This document shows, one piece after another, positions 24,472 through 34,967 of a DNA stretch of 64,000 bases. Source of the DNA: Frateuria_A sp051900415 (GTDB lineage: Bacteria; Pseudomonadota; Gammaproteobacteria; Xanthomonadales; Rhodanobacteraceae); assembly GCF_051900415.1 (NCBI RefSeq), contig NZ_JBHZGL010000006.1, forward strand, positions 124,001 through 188,000. The letters run 5' to 3'. Under the pieces are notes generated by a model. That model was given only the letters and a program-made list of their open reading frames with translations, made no database searches and was not told the DNA's origin. Both the position numbers and the translations under genes were made by a program. Each line of letters opens with the position of its first letter. Position 1 is the first letter of the stretch.

Positions 24472-27400
24472 TCATGCCTCCACCCGCCAGATCGCATAAG
24501 GCATGCCCTGCCCCAGCCACACCTGTTGCCGGCCGCCGCGCCAGGTCAGGGTGGCGTCGTGCAGCAGGTCCTCGACGGTCAGCGGCGTGTCTTCGCCCAC
24601 GCCCCAGTCGGCCAGCGGCAGGTGCAGGTCAGTCGACTGCGCGTGGTGCGGATCGAGGTTGATCGCTACCAGCACGCGGTCGCGGCCGCCCGGCGCCGTC
24701 TTCTCGAAAAACAGCACCTGATCGTTGTCCGCGCGCAGGAAGCGCACGCCCAGATGGCTCTGCAAGGCCGGCTGCTCGCGGCGGATGGCGTTGAGCTGGG
24801 TAATCTCGGCGATGATGTTGCCGGGTGCTTCCCAGTCGCGCGGCTTGATCTCGAACTTCTCCGAGTCGAGGTACTCCTCCTTGCCCGGAATCGGCACCGA
24901 CTCGCACAGTTCGAAGCCCGAATACATGCCCCACAGCCCCGACAGCGTGGTCGCCAGCGCGGCACGGATCAGGAAGCCGCTGCGACCGGAGTGCTGCAGG
25001 AAATACGGGTTGATGTCCGGCGTGTTGACGAAAAAGTTCGGGCGGAAGAAGTCGCGCGGCGGCCCCTGAGCCAGTTCGGTGAGGTAGTCGATGAATTCCT
25101 GGCGGGTGTGGCGCCAGGTGAAGTAGGTGTAGGACTGGCTGAAGCCCAGCTTCGCCAGTCGGTACATCGGCTTGGGCCGCGTGAATGCTTCGGACAGGAA
25201 CAGCGCGTCGGGGTATTCGCTGCGCACGCGGCCGATCATCCATTCCCAGAACGGAAACGGCTTGGTGTGCGGGTTGTCCACGCGGAAGATGCGCACGCCC
25301 TCGCCCGCCCAGTACAGCACCACGTCGCACAGTGCCTGCCACAGCGACGGGATCGCGCCTTCGGCGTAGAAGTCGACGTTGACGATGTCCTGGTACTTCT
25401 TCGGCGGGTTCTCGGCGTAGCGCAGGCTGCCGTCCGGTCGCCAGTCGAACCACTCGGGATGCTCGGCCAGCCACGGATGGTCGGGCGAGCACTGGATGGC
25501 GAAGTCGAGCGCGAGTTCCAGGCCGTGGGCATGCGCCGCATCGCGCAGCGCGCGGAAGTCCTCGATCGCGCCGAGCTCCGGATGGATGTCCGTATGGCCG
25601 CCCTCCGCCGAGCCGATGGCGTACGGGCTGCCAGGGTCGTGCTCGCCGGGCGTGAGGGTGTTGTTGCGGCCCTTGCGGAAGGCGCGGCCGATCGGATGGA
25701 TCGGCGGGAAGTAGAGCACGTCGAAGCCCATCGCCTGGATCGCGGGAAGGCGTCCGATCACGTCGCGGAAGGTGCCGTGGCGGTCGGGACTCCCGGTGAT
25801 CGAGCGCGGGAACAGTTCGTACCAGCTGGCGAACTGCGCCGCGCGGCGGTCGACCTCCAGCCGCAGCGGGGGATGCTCGACGGCAAACGCGCGCAGGTCG
25901 CCCTCGGCCATGGCCCGGGCGGTGTCCTCGGCGATCAGCCATCGATAGCGCGCCTCGTCGTCCTCGGCCTTGGCCAGCGCCGCGGCCAGCGCACGCAGGG
26001 GCTTGCGCCTGGCCGGCGCGGTGCCGGCGGCGGTCTGTTCGACCAGGTGCTGGCCTTCGCGCATTTCCAGCGCGATCGGCACGCCGGCATCGTGCTTGGC
26101 GACGATCTCGTGGCGGTAGCTCGCATAGGCGTCGCGCCACGCCTGCACCGTGTATTCGTGGCGGCCCATGCGGGTCGGCGTGAAGTGGCCGCGGTAGCGG
26201 TCGTTGCCAAGCGGCTCCATGCGCTGCTCGTGCCACTGCTTCTCGTCCAGCGCGCGCCAGCGCAGCGCCACGGCGAGCTTGTCGTGGCCGTCCATGAAGA
26301 CGTCCGCCTCCACCGTCACCACGTCGCCGACCACGCGCTTGACCGCGAAGCGGCCATCGTCCACGCAAGGTGTCACGGCCTCGATGGCGACGCGCGGCGC
26401 CTGCGTGGCCGCGGTCAGCGCCTGTTTCGCGGCAGCGACGCCCGTGCGCGTGCTGACTGGCCGCGTGCGCGTGCCTTCCAGTACCCGCGTCTCGCCCGGG
26501 GCGAGGGTGATCGGCCCGGCGGCAGGCGCGCCGTCCGGCGCGGTCCAGTCGGCGAAGTCGCCGGCGGCACCGCCTGCGATCGCCCCCAGGTCCACCGGCG
26601 TACCCGCATCCAGCCGCGCGTTGAAGAGCGACAGCCAGGCGCGCTCGCCCTGCCGGCGCAGCACGCCGACCCAGGCGTCGTCGATGTGGATGGCCGCCGG
26701 TTCGCGCGCCTTCGCGCCGAGGCCGCGCAGCCAGTCGTTGATGGCGCGTACTTCGCTGGTCATGTCCAGCGCCTGCGACGCGTTGCGCGCGAAGCCGGCG
26801 GGCATCAACCAGCCCGCGGCGCAGGCTGCGGCAAACCAGGCGGCGCGGCGGCGGTGGCGCTCGGCCAGTTCGTGTTGGCCCAAGCGGGGGCCGGCCTCCG
26901 GGTCGTCGAACGGTGCCGCGGCGCAGGCCAGTGGCGGCGCCACTTCGGCCACGCGGCGGAGCTCGCGGCCCAGCCAGCCGGCGCGGAAATCCCACCACTC
27001 GGCCGAGCAGAAGGCGTAGTCGAAAGCCACGTCGGTGAGCGCGCCCAGTTCCGCGGGCGCCAGTCCCTGGGTCCAGCCCAGGAACAGCGCCTGCGGCGCG
27101 CGGCCGCGCAGGCCATCGACGAGGTGCGCCCACCAGGCCGCAGGCGCGGCATCGAGCGATGCCAGCCGGAAACCCACGGCGCCAGCCTGCAGCGCGCCAT
27201 GCAGCCGTTCGCACCACCAGGCAAGCGCTTCGGGCGCCACGGCGTCATCGTGGAACCGCCAGCGCACGCCGGCTTCGGCGGCGGGGCGGCGCGGGTCGGG
27301 CAATACCGTGGTGTCCGCCAGCGCGTGGAACCAGTCCGGGTGCTCGGCGCGCAGCGCGGCGTCGGCGGGCAATGGGCGCGTTACGTCGACGTCGATCAGC

Positions 27401-27600
27401 AGCCCCAGGCCGTGGTCGCCACACAGCCGGGCAAGCGTGCCGATCGGCCCGATGCCTTCGTCGAGCACGCTGGCGGGCGCCAGCACGTGGCTGAAGCCGA
27501 GGTCGGCCGCGTGGGTGAACCAGGGTGTCTGCCCGCTGCTGGCGTCCGGTTCGGCGGGCAGGCTGAAGATGCGTGGCGGCGCCATCGCGTGTGCCGGCAT
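24472..27600 (-). CDS. glgE: Maltose-1-phosphate maltosyltransferase with extra N-terminal domain
   Basis: GlgE transfers maltosyl units from maltose-1-phosphate to growing alpha-1,4-glucan. Catalytic residues are visible as D775 (FRVDNPHTKPF), E804 (LFLSEAFTRP) and D862 (NTPDINP). Their spacing, 29 and 58, almost matches D394/E423/D480 of Streptomyces GlgE, so this protein carries about 380 extra residues in front of a normal GlgE core. The extension (residues about 1-370) looks like a degenerate GH13 barrel: LLIDVDVTRPLPADA, a WRFHDDAVAPEALAWW segment and VGFRLASLDAAP, where a catalytic Asp would be expected but is not obvious. The start at 27600 follows AGGGAGTCTCC; the longer open frame is not supported. 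It is the first gene of the cluster. Confidence 0.93.
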   Translation of the reverse strand: MPAHAMAPPRIFSLPAEPDASSGQTPWFTHAADLGFSHVLAPASVLDEGIGPIGTLARLCGDHGLGLLIDVDVTRPLPADAALRAEHPDWFHALADTTVLPDPRRPAAEAGVRWRFHDDAVAPEALAWWCERLHGALQAGAVGFRLASLDAAPAAWWAHLVDGLRGRAPQALFLGWTQGLAPAELGALTDVAFDYAFCSAEWWDFRAGWLGRELRRVAEVAPPLACAAAPFDDPEAGPRLGQHELAERHRRRAAWFAAACAAGWLMPAGFARNASQALDMTSEVRAINDWLRGLGAKAREPAAIHIDDAWVGVLRRQGERAWLSLFNARLDAGTPVDLGAIAGGAAGDFADWTAPDGAPAAGPITLAPGETRVLEGTRTRPVSTRTGVAAAKQALTAATQAPRVAIEAVTPCVDDGRFAVKRVVGDVVTVEADVFMDGHDKLAVALRWRALDEKQWHEQRMEPLGNDRYRGHFTPTRMGRHEYTVQAWRDAYASYRHEIVAKHDAGVPIALEMREGQHLVEQTAAGTAPARRKPLRALAAALAKAEDDEARYRWLIAEDTARAMAEGDLRAFAVEHPPLRLEVDRRAAQFASWYELFPRSITGSPDRHGTFRDVIGRLPAIQAMGFDVLYFPPIHPIGRAFRKGRNNTLTPGEHDPGSPYAIGSAEGGHTDIHPELGAIEDFRALRDAAHAHGLELALDFAIQCSPDHPWLAEHPEWFDWRPDGSLRYAENPPKKYQDIVNVDFYAEGAIPSLWQALCDVVLYWAGEGVRIFRVDNPHTKPFPFWEWMIGRVRSEYPDALFLSEAFTRPKPMYRLAKLGFSQSYTYFTWRHTRQEFIDYLTELAQGPPRDFFRPNFFVNTPDINPYFLQHSGRSGFLIRAALATTLSGLWGMYSGFELCESVPIPGKEEYLDSEKFEIKPRDWEAPGNIIAEITQLNAIRREQPALQSHLGVRFLRADNDQVLFFEKTAPGGRDRVLVAINLDPHHAQSTDLHLPLADWGVGEDTPLTVEDLLHDATLTWRGGRQQVWLGQGMPYAIWRVEA

Positions 27601-27710
27601 GGAGACTCCCTGTGAGGATGGATCTGCCGCGGCCGTGGCCGGGCGGCGCTTGCGCTGGCCGCGGGTGCCGGGGTGGGCAGGCACGTCCGCTGTCCCTTGG
27701 CGCCGGGCCA

Positions 27711-27926
27711 TCAGTCGCCGCGTCGGCGGCTCGCGCCGCGCGGCCTGTCCGCATGGCTGGGCTGCGGCCGGTTGGTGTACTGGCGCACGGCCTGGGTGTT
27801 GGTACCGACGACCGCGATTGCCTCGCGCAGGTCGCGCTCGGAGATGCGCAGCTGCTTGGACCAGTACCGCATCGCGAACGGATCTCTGTCGTTGATCGTG
27901 CTCAGGGTCCGGTCGGACTGGCTCAT
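27711..27926 (-). CDS. DUF3606 small protein
   Basis: A 71-aa protein of the DUF3606 family. The core DRDPFAMRYWSKQLRISERDL followed by REAIAVVGTNTQAVRQY matches the family pattern in which an acidic/Arg-Tyr-Trp segment precedes a short helical repeat. The C-terminal 20 residues are a basic, low-complexity tail (RPRGASRRRGD). It is in a different frame from the upstream extension of glgE and 110 bases from its start, on the same strand. No function is established for the family; members are often found in stress-related or plasmid-borne settings. Confidence 0.75.
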   Translation of the reverse strand: MSQSDRTLSTINDRDPFAMRYWSKQLRISERDLREAIAVVGTNTQAVRQYTNRPQPSHADRPRGASRRRGD

Positions 27927-28043
27927 GATTCACCCGTGGCCGCGCGGTGCTGCGGCAGCACGGGCATCTTGGTGGTCACGCATTGAAGGCGCCGTCACGG
28001 AAAGATGAGACAGTCGTAAAGCGTTCCGTGATCATTTGCAGCA

Positions 28044-28084
28044 GCGCACCTGTGGGCGACCGCGCGGGCGACCCACAGGTGCGC
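28044..28084. repeat. Palindromic repeat before the sirtuin gene
   Basis: Arms of 13 bases at 28044-28056 and 28072-28084 are perfect complements, and weaker pairing continues outward to GCAG/CTGC. The sequence belongs to the same GCGCTCCTGCAG-ending family as the other repeats in the window. It sits 36 bases upstream of the sirtuin start, so it could also influence that transcript's leader. Confidence 0.7.
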
Positions 28085-28119
28085 TCCTGCAGGGACGAGC
28101 TCGCGCCATACTTGTCGCC

Positions 28120-28929
28120 ATGCAACCTGCCCCGCTCGCCCGGTTCATCGATACCCATCCGCGCCTGTTCGTGCTGACCGGCGCCGGTTGCAGCACGGAC
28201 TCCGGCATCCCCGACTACCGCGACACCGAGGGCGCCTGGAAACGCACGCCGCCGGTGACCTACCAGGCCTTCATGGGCGAGGAGCGCACGCGCCGGCGTT
28301 ACTGGGCGCGCAGCCTCGTCGGCTGGCGCCACTTTGGCGGAGCCCGGCCCAACGGCACCCACCACGCGCTGCAGCGGCTGGAGGCACAGGGGCGGCTCGA
28401 ACTGCTGGTCACGCAGAACGTGGATGGGCTGCACCAGCGCGCCGGCCAGCGCCAGGTGGTCGACCTGCACGGACGGCTCGACCAGGTGCGCTGCATGGGC
28501 TGCGACTGGCGCCAGCCGCGCGAAGCGTTCCAGCAGGAGCTCGATCGGCTCAATCCTGGCTGGGCCGATCTGGATGCTGCCCATGCACCGGACGGCGACG
28601 CGGACCTGGAAACAGCACATTTCGACGACTTCGCCGTGCCACCCTGCCCGACCTGCGGCGGCGTGCTCAAGCCCGACGTGGTGTTCTTCGGCGAGAACGT
28701 GCCGCGCGAGCGCGTGATGCTGGCGATGGAGGCGCTGGAAGCCGCCGACGCCGTGCTGGTCGTCGGCTCGTCGCTGATGGTGTTTTCCGGCTATCGCTTC
28801 GTGCACGCGGCGGCACGCGCCGGCAAGCCGGTGGCGGCGGTGAACCTGGGAAGGACGCGCGCCGATCCATTGTTGAGCCTGAAAGTGGAGCAGCCGTGCG
28901 CCCAGGCGCTGGCATTCCTTCTGGCTTGA
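28120..28929 (+). CDS. Sir2-family NAD-dependent protein deacylase
   Basis: A 269-aa sirtuin. NAD-binding and catalytic motifs are GAGCSTDSGIPDYRD, TQNVDGLHQRAG, the catalytic His in VVDLHGRLDQV, VFFGENVP and VVGSSLMVFSGYRF. The zinc ribbon is formed by CMGC and CPTC. The pattern is closest to the class II (SIRT4-like) group rather than enteric CobB. The start at 28120 was chosen because the frame upstream is repeat DNA. Likely activities are deacylation or ADP-ribosylation of proteins; the substrate is unknown. It ends about 90 bases before the convergent tadA. Confidence 0.9.
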   Translation: MQPAPLARFIDTHPRLFVLTGAGCSTDSGIPDYRDTEGAWKRTPPVTYQAFMGEERTRRRYWARSLVGWRHFGGARPNGTHHALQRLEAQGRLELLVTQNVDGLHQRAGQRQVVDLHGRLDQVRCMGCDWRQPREAFQQELDRLNPGWADLDAAHAPDGDADLETAHFDDFAVPPCPTCGGVLKPDVVFFGENVPRERVMLAMEALEAADAVLVVGSSLMVFSGYRFVHAAARAGKPVAAVNLGRTRADPLLSLKVEQPCAQALAFLLA

Positions 28930-29017
28930 GCTTGCAGGCCTCGCAGGGCGCGTTCGAGCCAACCATCCCGGCGCGGCGACGGTGAGCTGAAGCGCACCCT
29001 CCGCGCTTGTCTGGGCC

Positions 29018-29506
29018 TTATCGCCGCGAGCGGAAGAACTCCCGCAACATCTCGCCCGACTCGGCGGCCATTAATCCACCCTGCACCATCACGCGATGGT
29101 TGTGCCGCTCGGAGACCAGCGTGTCGAACACGCTGCCGGCTGCGCCGGTTTTCGGATCGGTCGCCGCGTACACGACCCGGCCGATCCGCGCATGCACGAG
29201 GGCCATTGCGCACATCGAGCATGGTTCCAGCGTCACGTAGAGCGTCGCGCCGACGATGCGGTGGTTCGCGAGCTTCTGGCCCGCCGCGCGCAGCGCCATG
29301 ATCTCGGCGTGCGCGGTCGGATCGTGCAGCGTGATGTTGCGGTTCCAGCCCAGCCCGACGATCTGCCCCTCGTGCACCAGCACGGCGCCAACAGGCACCT
29401 CGTTCTCCGCGTCGCGCGCGTGCGCCGCCAGTTGCAGGGCGCGGCGCATGCAGGCTTCGTCCTCGGACGAGAATGTGGCGGCAATGGGCGTGAGGGAATC
29501 GGACAT
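29018..29506 (-). CDS. tadA: tRNA-specific adenosine(34) deaminase
   Basis: TadA deaminates A34 to inosine in tRNA-Arg(ACG). It is 162 aa. The zinc-dependent deaminase signature HAEIMAL and PCSMCAMALVHARI provides the His, Glu and two Cys ligands. PVGAVLVHEGQIVGLGWNRN and the C-terminal SERHNHRVMVQGGL and MLREFFRSRR match bacterial TadA. The ATG at 29506 (MSDSLTP) is preferred to the one at 29545, which would add a Pro-rich lead. The gene is convergent with the sirtuin. Confidence 0.9.
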   Translation of the reverse strand: MSDSLTPIAATFSSEDEACMRRALQLAAHARDAENEVPVGAVLVHEGQIVGLGWNRNITLHDPTAHAEIMALRAAGQKLANHRIVGATLYVTLEPCSMCAMALVHARIGRVVYAATDPKTGAAGSVFDTLVSERHNHRVMVQGGLMAAESGEMLREFFRSRR

Positions 29507-29590
29507 GGACACGCGCAAGGGCGGCTCGGCTGGCGGGGCCGGCATTGTAGCCGCTGCGCGGAGCGCACCGACTCGCGCTTGCCCCCGCGG

Positions 29591-30013
29591 TTAGTCGGCC
29601 GGCAAGGTCTCGATGCTGATGGTGCCGGTCAGCGTCTTGTGGACCGGGCACTTCTCGGCCACCTCGAACAACTTCTGCCTCTGCTCGGGCGTCAGGTCGG
29701 GGCCGGTAATGGTCACGCGCTTGCGGAAGGCGTCGATCACCTCCGGACGGGCGGCCATCACCCTCTTGTCGTGCTCGACCTCCACGTGGACGTGTTCGAG
29801 CGGCCAGCCCATCTTGAGCGCATACCAGCGCACGGTGATGGCGGTGCAGGCGCCCAGGGACGCCGTCAGCAGATCGTAGGGCGAGGGCCCCAGGTCCGCA
29901 CCGCCTTGCGTGGCCGGCTCATCGCCGATCAGGTGATGGCCCGACACCTCGATGGCCACCGCGAGCGGACTGGCCTGGGTATCGGCCACCGTGGCCAGGG
30001 TCTTGCGAACCAT
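29591..30013 (-). CDS. OsmC/Ohr-family peroxiredoxin-like protein
   Basis: A 140-aa OsmC-family protein; family members reduce organic hydroperoxides using a pair of cysteines. The diagnostic segments are GPSPYDLLTASLGACTAITVRWYA (first Cys) and AEKCPVHKTL (second Cys). The start at 30013 (MVRKTLATV) follows GAGGAG; the frame is open upstream to 30061 without further similarity. The closest group is the YhfA/OsmC-like subfamily rather than classical Ohr. It is followed on the same strand by tadA and preceded by a small acetyltransferase. Confidence 0.85.
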   Translation of the reverse strand: MVRKTLATVADTQASPLAVAIEVSGHHLIGDEPATQGGADLGPSPYDLLTASLGACTAITVRWYALKMGWPLEHVHVEVEHDKRVMAARPEVIDAFRKRVTITGPDLTPEQRQKLFEVAEKCPVHKTLTGTISIETLPAD

Positions 30014-30088
30014 CGGTTTTGCTCCTCGATCGTGCGGGAAAAACGGCGGTGGCCGGCGCACGGCACGGCGCCCACCCCGTCGTCGCCG

Positions 30089-30412
30089 TCAGCCCGCGTT
30101 TGGCTCCTCGCCGGGCGCCAGCGTCATCACGTCCTGCCATTCCGGATGCTTCACGTAGCGGGCGCGGACGTACGGGCACAGCGGAAGGATCCGGAATCCG
30201 TTTCCGCGGGCATCGGCGACCAGATAGTCGACCAGCGCCGCAGCCGCACCGGTGCCCCGGAGGCTTTCGGGGGCGCCGGTGTGATCGGCACTCACCAGGC
30301 CCGGACCGCGATGGGTATAGGTCAACTCGGCTTCGGCATCGACACCGGCCACCTGCGCCACATAGCGGCCGTGGCGCGGACCATCCTGCTTGGTGATCGT
30401 GATCTGGCTCAT
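30089..30412 (-). CDS. Small GNAT-like N-acetyltransferase (YjdJ type)
   Basis: A 107-aa protein of the short GNAT group (YjdJ/GtnA-like). Beta-strand YVAQVAGVDAEAELTYTH leads to SADHTGAPESLRGTGAAAALVDYLV, whose RGTGAA turn is the acetyl-CoA pyrophosphate-binding loop, then the PLCPYVRARYVKHPEW ending characteristic of the group. Only the core of the acetyltransferase fold is present, which is normal for these proteins. The substrate is unknown. It is on the same strand as the OsmC gene, 75 bases upstream of it. Confidence 0.82.
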   Translation of the reverse strand: MSQITITKQDGPRHGRYVAQVAGVDAEAELTYTHRGPGLVSADHTGAPESLRGTGAAAALVDYLVADARGNGFRILPLCPYVRARYVKHPEWQDVMTLAPGEEPNAG

Positions 30413-30533
30413 CGTGGCTACCGTGTGTGGCGACTTGCAGGAACAACCGTGGAGCGGAACGCGCGTCTTCGGGCCAGCACCGCGACGAGCCTTCGCGAAG
30501 GGCCGGTCATCGGGCGCGAGGTGCGCACCGGCC

Positions 30534-32114
<1,581 letters not shown>

Positions 32115-32227
32115 CGGACCGGGCTCTGTGGGCTGTCGTCCAGAAACGGGTCGGCGTCATTCCCTGGACCGGACATCCGTGAGTGCGGCAGCGCTGCGGC
32201 CGCGGGGGAATGGCGCCATAAGAAGTC

Positions 32228-32246
32228 GGGGCCCGCGAAGGGCCCC
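32228..32246 (-). terminator. Hairpin in the guaB-guaA gap
   Basis: A 7-base GC stem (32228-32234 with 32240-32246, GCGAA loop) lies just after the guaB stop. On the minus strand it is followed by ACTTCTTA, a weak pyrimidine run, so it may attenuate rather than fully terminate transcription into guaA. Confidence 0.5.
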
Positions 32247-32251
32247 GTGTG

Positions 32252-33709
32252 TCACGAGTTCAGCCGGTAGTTCGGCGCTTCCTTGGTGATCTGGATGTCG
32301 TGCGGGTGCGCCTCGGTCACGCCGGCCGAAGTCACCTTCACGAATTGCGCCTTCTGGCGCACATCCTCGACCGTGGCGGCCCCGAGGTAACCCATCGAGG
32401 CCCGCAGGCCGCCGATCAGCTGGTGGATGATGTTGCGCAGCGGGCCGCGGTACGGCACGCGGCCTTCGATGCCCTCGGGCACCAGCTTGTCGGCGTCCGC
32501 CTCGTCCTGGAAGTAGCGGTCCTTGGAACCCAGCGCCATCGCGCCGAGCGAGCCCATGCCGCGGTAGCTCTTGTAGGAACGGCCCTGGAACAGCTCGACC
32601 TCGCCCGGCGATTCCTCGGTGCCGGCGAACATCGAGCCCAGCATGACCGTCGAGGCGCCGGCAGCCAGCGCCTTGGGGATATCACCCGAGTAGCGGATGC
32701 CGCCATCGGCGATCAACGGGATCTCGTCCTTGAGCGCGGTGGCGACCAGGTCGATCGCGGTGATCTGCGGCACGCCGACGCCGGCGACCACGCGGGTGGT
32801 GCAGATGGAACCGGGGCCCACGCCGACCTTGACCGCATCCACGCCGGCATCGAGCAGCGCACGCGCCGCCTCGCCGGTGACGATGTTGCCGGCGATCACC
32901 TGCACCTGCGGATAGCGCTTCTTCACCCACCCGGCGCGCTCGATCACGCCCTGCGAATGGCCGTGCGCGGTGTCGACCACCAGCACGTCCACGCCGGCAT
33001 CCACCAAGGCCTCGATGCGCTGCTCGGTATCGCCACCCACGCCCACTGCCGCGCCGACCAGCAGGCGCTCGTGCGCGTCCTTGGCGGCATGCGGGTTGTC
33101 GCGCGCCTTCTGGATGTCCTTGACGGTGATCAGGCCGCGCAGCTGGAAGTCGTCGTTGACCACCAGCACCTTCTCGATGCGGAACTTGTGCAGCAGTTGC
33201 AGCACTTCGTCCTGGCTGGCGCCTTCGCGCACGGTCACGAGCTTGTCCTGGCGCGTCATGATGTTGCGCACCGGGTCTTCCAGCTTGCGCTCGAAGCGCA
33301 GGTCGCGGCTGGTGACGATGCCGACGAGCTTCTCGCCGTCGACCACCGGCACGCCGGAGATGTTGTGCGCGCGGGTGAGCTGCAGCACTTCGCGAATGGA
33401 GGTGTTGGGCCCGACGCTGATCGGGCTGCGGATCACGCCCGCCTCGAACTTCTTCACCAGGCGCACCTCGGCGGCCTGCTGCGCGGCGGTCATGTTCTTG
33501 TGGATGATGCCGATGCCGCCCTGCTGGGCCATGGTGATGGCCAGTCGCGCCTCGGTCACGGTGTCCATGGCGGCGGACACGATGGGGATGTTCAGGCGCA
33601 GGTTGCGGGTCAACCGGGTGGAGGTGTCGACGTCGCGCGGCAGGACGGCCGAATGGGCCGGAACGAGGTACACGTCGTCGTAGGTCAGAGCCTCGGCGAG
33701 GATGCGCAT
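32252..33709 (-). CDS. guaB: Inosine-5'-monophosphate dehydrogenase
   Basis: GuaB oxidises IMP to XMP, the committed step to GMP; 485 aa. The N-terminal LTYDDVYLVPAHSAVLPRDVD is typical. Two CBS domains occupy roughly residues 95-200 (SVGPNTSIREVLQL; ISGVPVVDGEKLVGIVTSRDLRF). The catalytic loop is GVGPGSICTTRVVAGVGVPQ with the active Cys, and the flap region includes YRGMGSLGAM. The ATG at 33709 (MRILAEALTYDD) was chosen; the open frame further upstream runs into repeat DNA. It is followed by guaA. Confidence 0.97.
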   Translation of the reverse strand: MRILAEALTYDDVYLVPAHSAVLPRDVDTSTRLTRNLRLNIPIVSAAMDTVTEARLAITMAQQGGIGIIHKNMTAAQQAAEVRLVKKFEAGVIRSPISVGPNTSIREVLQLTRAHNISGVPVVDGEKLVGIVTSRDLRFERKLEDPVRNIMTRQDKLVTVREGASQDEVLQLLHKFRIEKVLVVNDDFQLRGLITVKDIQKARDNPHAAKDAHERLLVGAAVGVGGDTEQRIEALVDAGVDVLVVDTAHGHSQGVIERAGWVKKRYPQVQVIAGNIVTGEAARALLDAGVDAVKVGVGPGSICTTRVVAGVGVPQITAIDLVATALKDEIPLIADGGIRYSGDIPKALAAGASTVMLGSMFAGTEESPGEVELFQGRSYKSYRGMGSLGAMALGSKDRYFQDEADADKLVPEGIEGRVPYRGPLRNIIHQLIGGLRASMGYLGAATVEDVRQKAQFVKVTSAGVTEAHPHDIQITKEAPNYRLNS

Positions 33710-33795
33710 GCGGGTGGGTCTCGCTGCAAAGATGGGATTATACGCGTGGGGGCGTGTTGGTCGCCAGATGGAGATGGTATTGGGGGTTGAGGCAA

Positions 33796-33953
33796 GGCTT
33801 CCCCCATCCGCCCTTCGGGCACCTTCCCCCCGTGAACGGGGGAAGGATCGGGATACCGCTCTCACCCGGTTTATCGCAGAGGATCGAGGTGCCGCACGTA
33901 TGAGCCTTCCCCCGTTTACGGGGGAAGGTGCCGACAGGCGGATGGGGGAAGCC
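33796..33953. repeat. Inverted pair of CTTCCCCC repeat elements upstream of guaB
   Basis: Two copies in opposite orientation, at about 33796-33847 and 33904-33953, flank a roughly 55-base centre. Each contains the segment CTTCCCCCATCCGCC and a CCCCCGT-nn-ACGGGGG palindrome. The doublet is the same family and layout as that at 18601-18780. It sits between the folD stop and the guaB start, both of which are on the minus strand. Confidence 0.82.
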
Positions 33954-33964
33954 TCGCGAGGAGC

Positions 33965-34813
33965 CTACCGAGCCTCTGCCGCCTCCAATGTGTTCTCGAT
34001 CAGCGTCGCCACGGTCATCGGCCCCACCCCTCCGGGTACCGGCGTGATCCAGCTGGCGCGCTCGGCCGCGGGAGCGAACTCGACGTCCCCGACCAGGCGG
34101 CCGTCATCCAGCCGATTGATACCTACGTCGATCACCACCGCACCCGGCTTGATCCATTCGCCCTTGACCAGACCTGGCCTGCCGACCGCGACGATGACGA
34201 TGTCGGCCTGGCGCACGAACGATTCCAGGTCGCGCGTGAAGCGGTGGCAGCAGGTCGTGGTGCAGCCGGCGATCAGCAGTTCCAGCGCGAGCGGACGGCC
34301 GACGTGGTTGGACACGCCCACCACCACGGCGTGCTGGCCGCGCACCGGTCGATCGGTATGCCCGAGCAGGGTCATCACGCCCTTGGGTGTACAGGGCCGA
34401 AGGCCGAAGCGGCGCAGGGCCAGGCGGCCCACGTTGACCGCCTGGAAACCGTCCACGTCCTTGCTGGCGTCGATGCGGTCGACCAGCGCGTCCTCGTCGA
34501 TGTGCGGCGGCAGCGGCGACTGCACCAGGATGCCATGCACGGCGGGATCGGCGTTGAGCTTGTCGATCAGCGCGAACAGCTCGGCCTGCGTGGTGGTCGC
34601 CGGCAGGTCGTAATCGAACGAGCGGAACCCGACCTGGTGGCACGCCTTGCGCTTGTTGCGCACGTAGACCGATGAGGCTGCGTCGTCACCCACCAGCACG
34701 ACCGCCAAACCCGGCTCCACCAGGCCCTGCGCCTTGCGCTCGGACACGCGCCGTCCGACCCGCTCCAGCAGTTCCTGCGCGATGCGTTTGCCGTCGAGGA
34801 TGCGTGCGGTCAT
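33965..34813 (-). CDS. folD: Methylenetetrahydrofolate dehydrogenase / cyclohydrolase
   Basis: FolD, bifunctional enzyme of one-carbon metabolism (5,10-methylene-THF to 10-formyl-THF); 282 aa, usual length. The catalytic Lys lies in YVRNKRKACHQVGF. Other motifs are VHGILVQSPLPPHID, KDVDGFQAVNVGRL, CTPKGVMTLL, the NADP site VVVGVSNHVGRPLALEL and the ending PVPGGVGPMTVATLIENT. The ATG at 34813 begins MTARILDGKRIAQ. Two family-consensus residues are altered: SNHVGRP instead of the usual SxIVGxP, and CHRFTRDL where CHSxTxxL is typical. These look like conservative variation. Confidence 0.94.
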   Translation of the reverse strand: MTARILDGKRIAQELLERVGRRVSERKAQGLVEPGLAVVLVGDDAASSVYVRNKRKACHQVGFRSFDYDLPATTTQAELFALIDKLNADPAVHGILVQSPLPPHIDEDALVDRIDASKDVDGFQAVNVGRLALRRFGLRPCTPKGVMTLLGHTDRPVRGQHAVVVGVSNHVGRPLALELLIAGCTTTCCHRFTRDLESFVRQADIVIVAVGRPGLVKGEWIKPGAVVIDVGINRLDDGRLVGDVEFAPAAERASWITPVPGGVGPMTVATLIENTLEAAEAR

Positions 34814-34967
34814 GGGGCTGCCTGTTGTGCAAAGGCGTCTATTATCCGGTCGCCATCGGCCCTGCACAAACACGCCAGGCATCGTAGGGTGGTCTTTGGC
34901 CCACCTGGCTTGACCGGAACCGGAGCGGTGGTGTGAAAGCCCACCCTGCGAAATAAAGGAACCCACC

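Noticed and set aside
27601..27933. Upstream extension of glgE
   Set aside because: It overlaps the DUF3606 gene in another frame and lacks similarity; AGGGAGT precedes the ATG at 27600.
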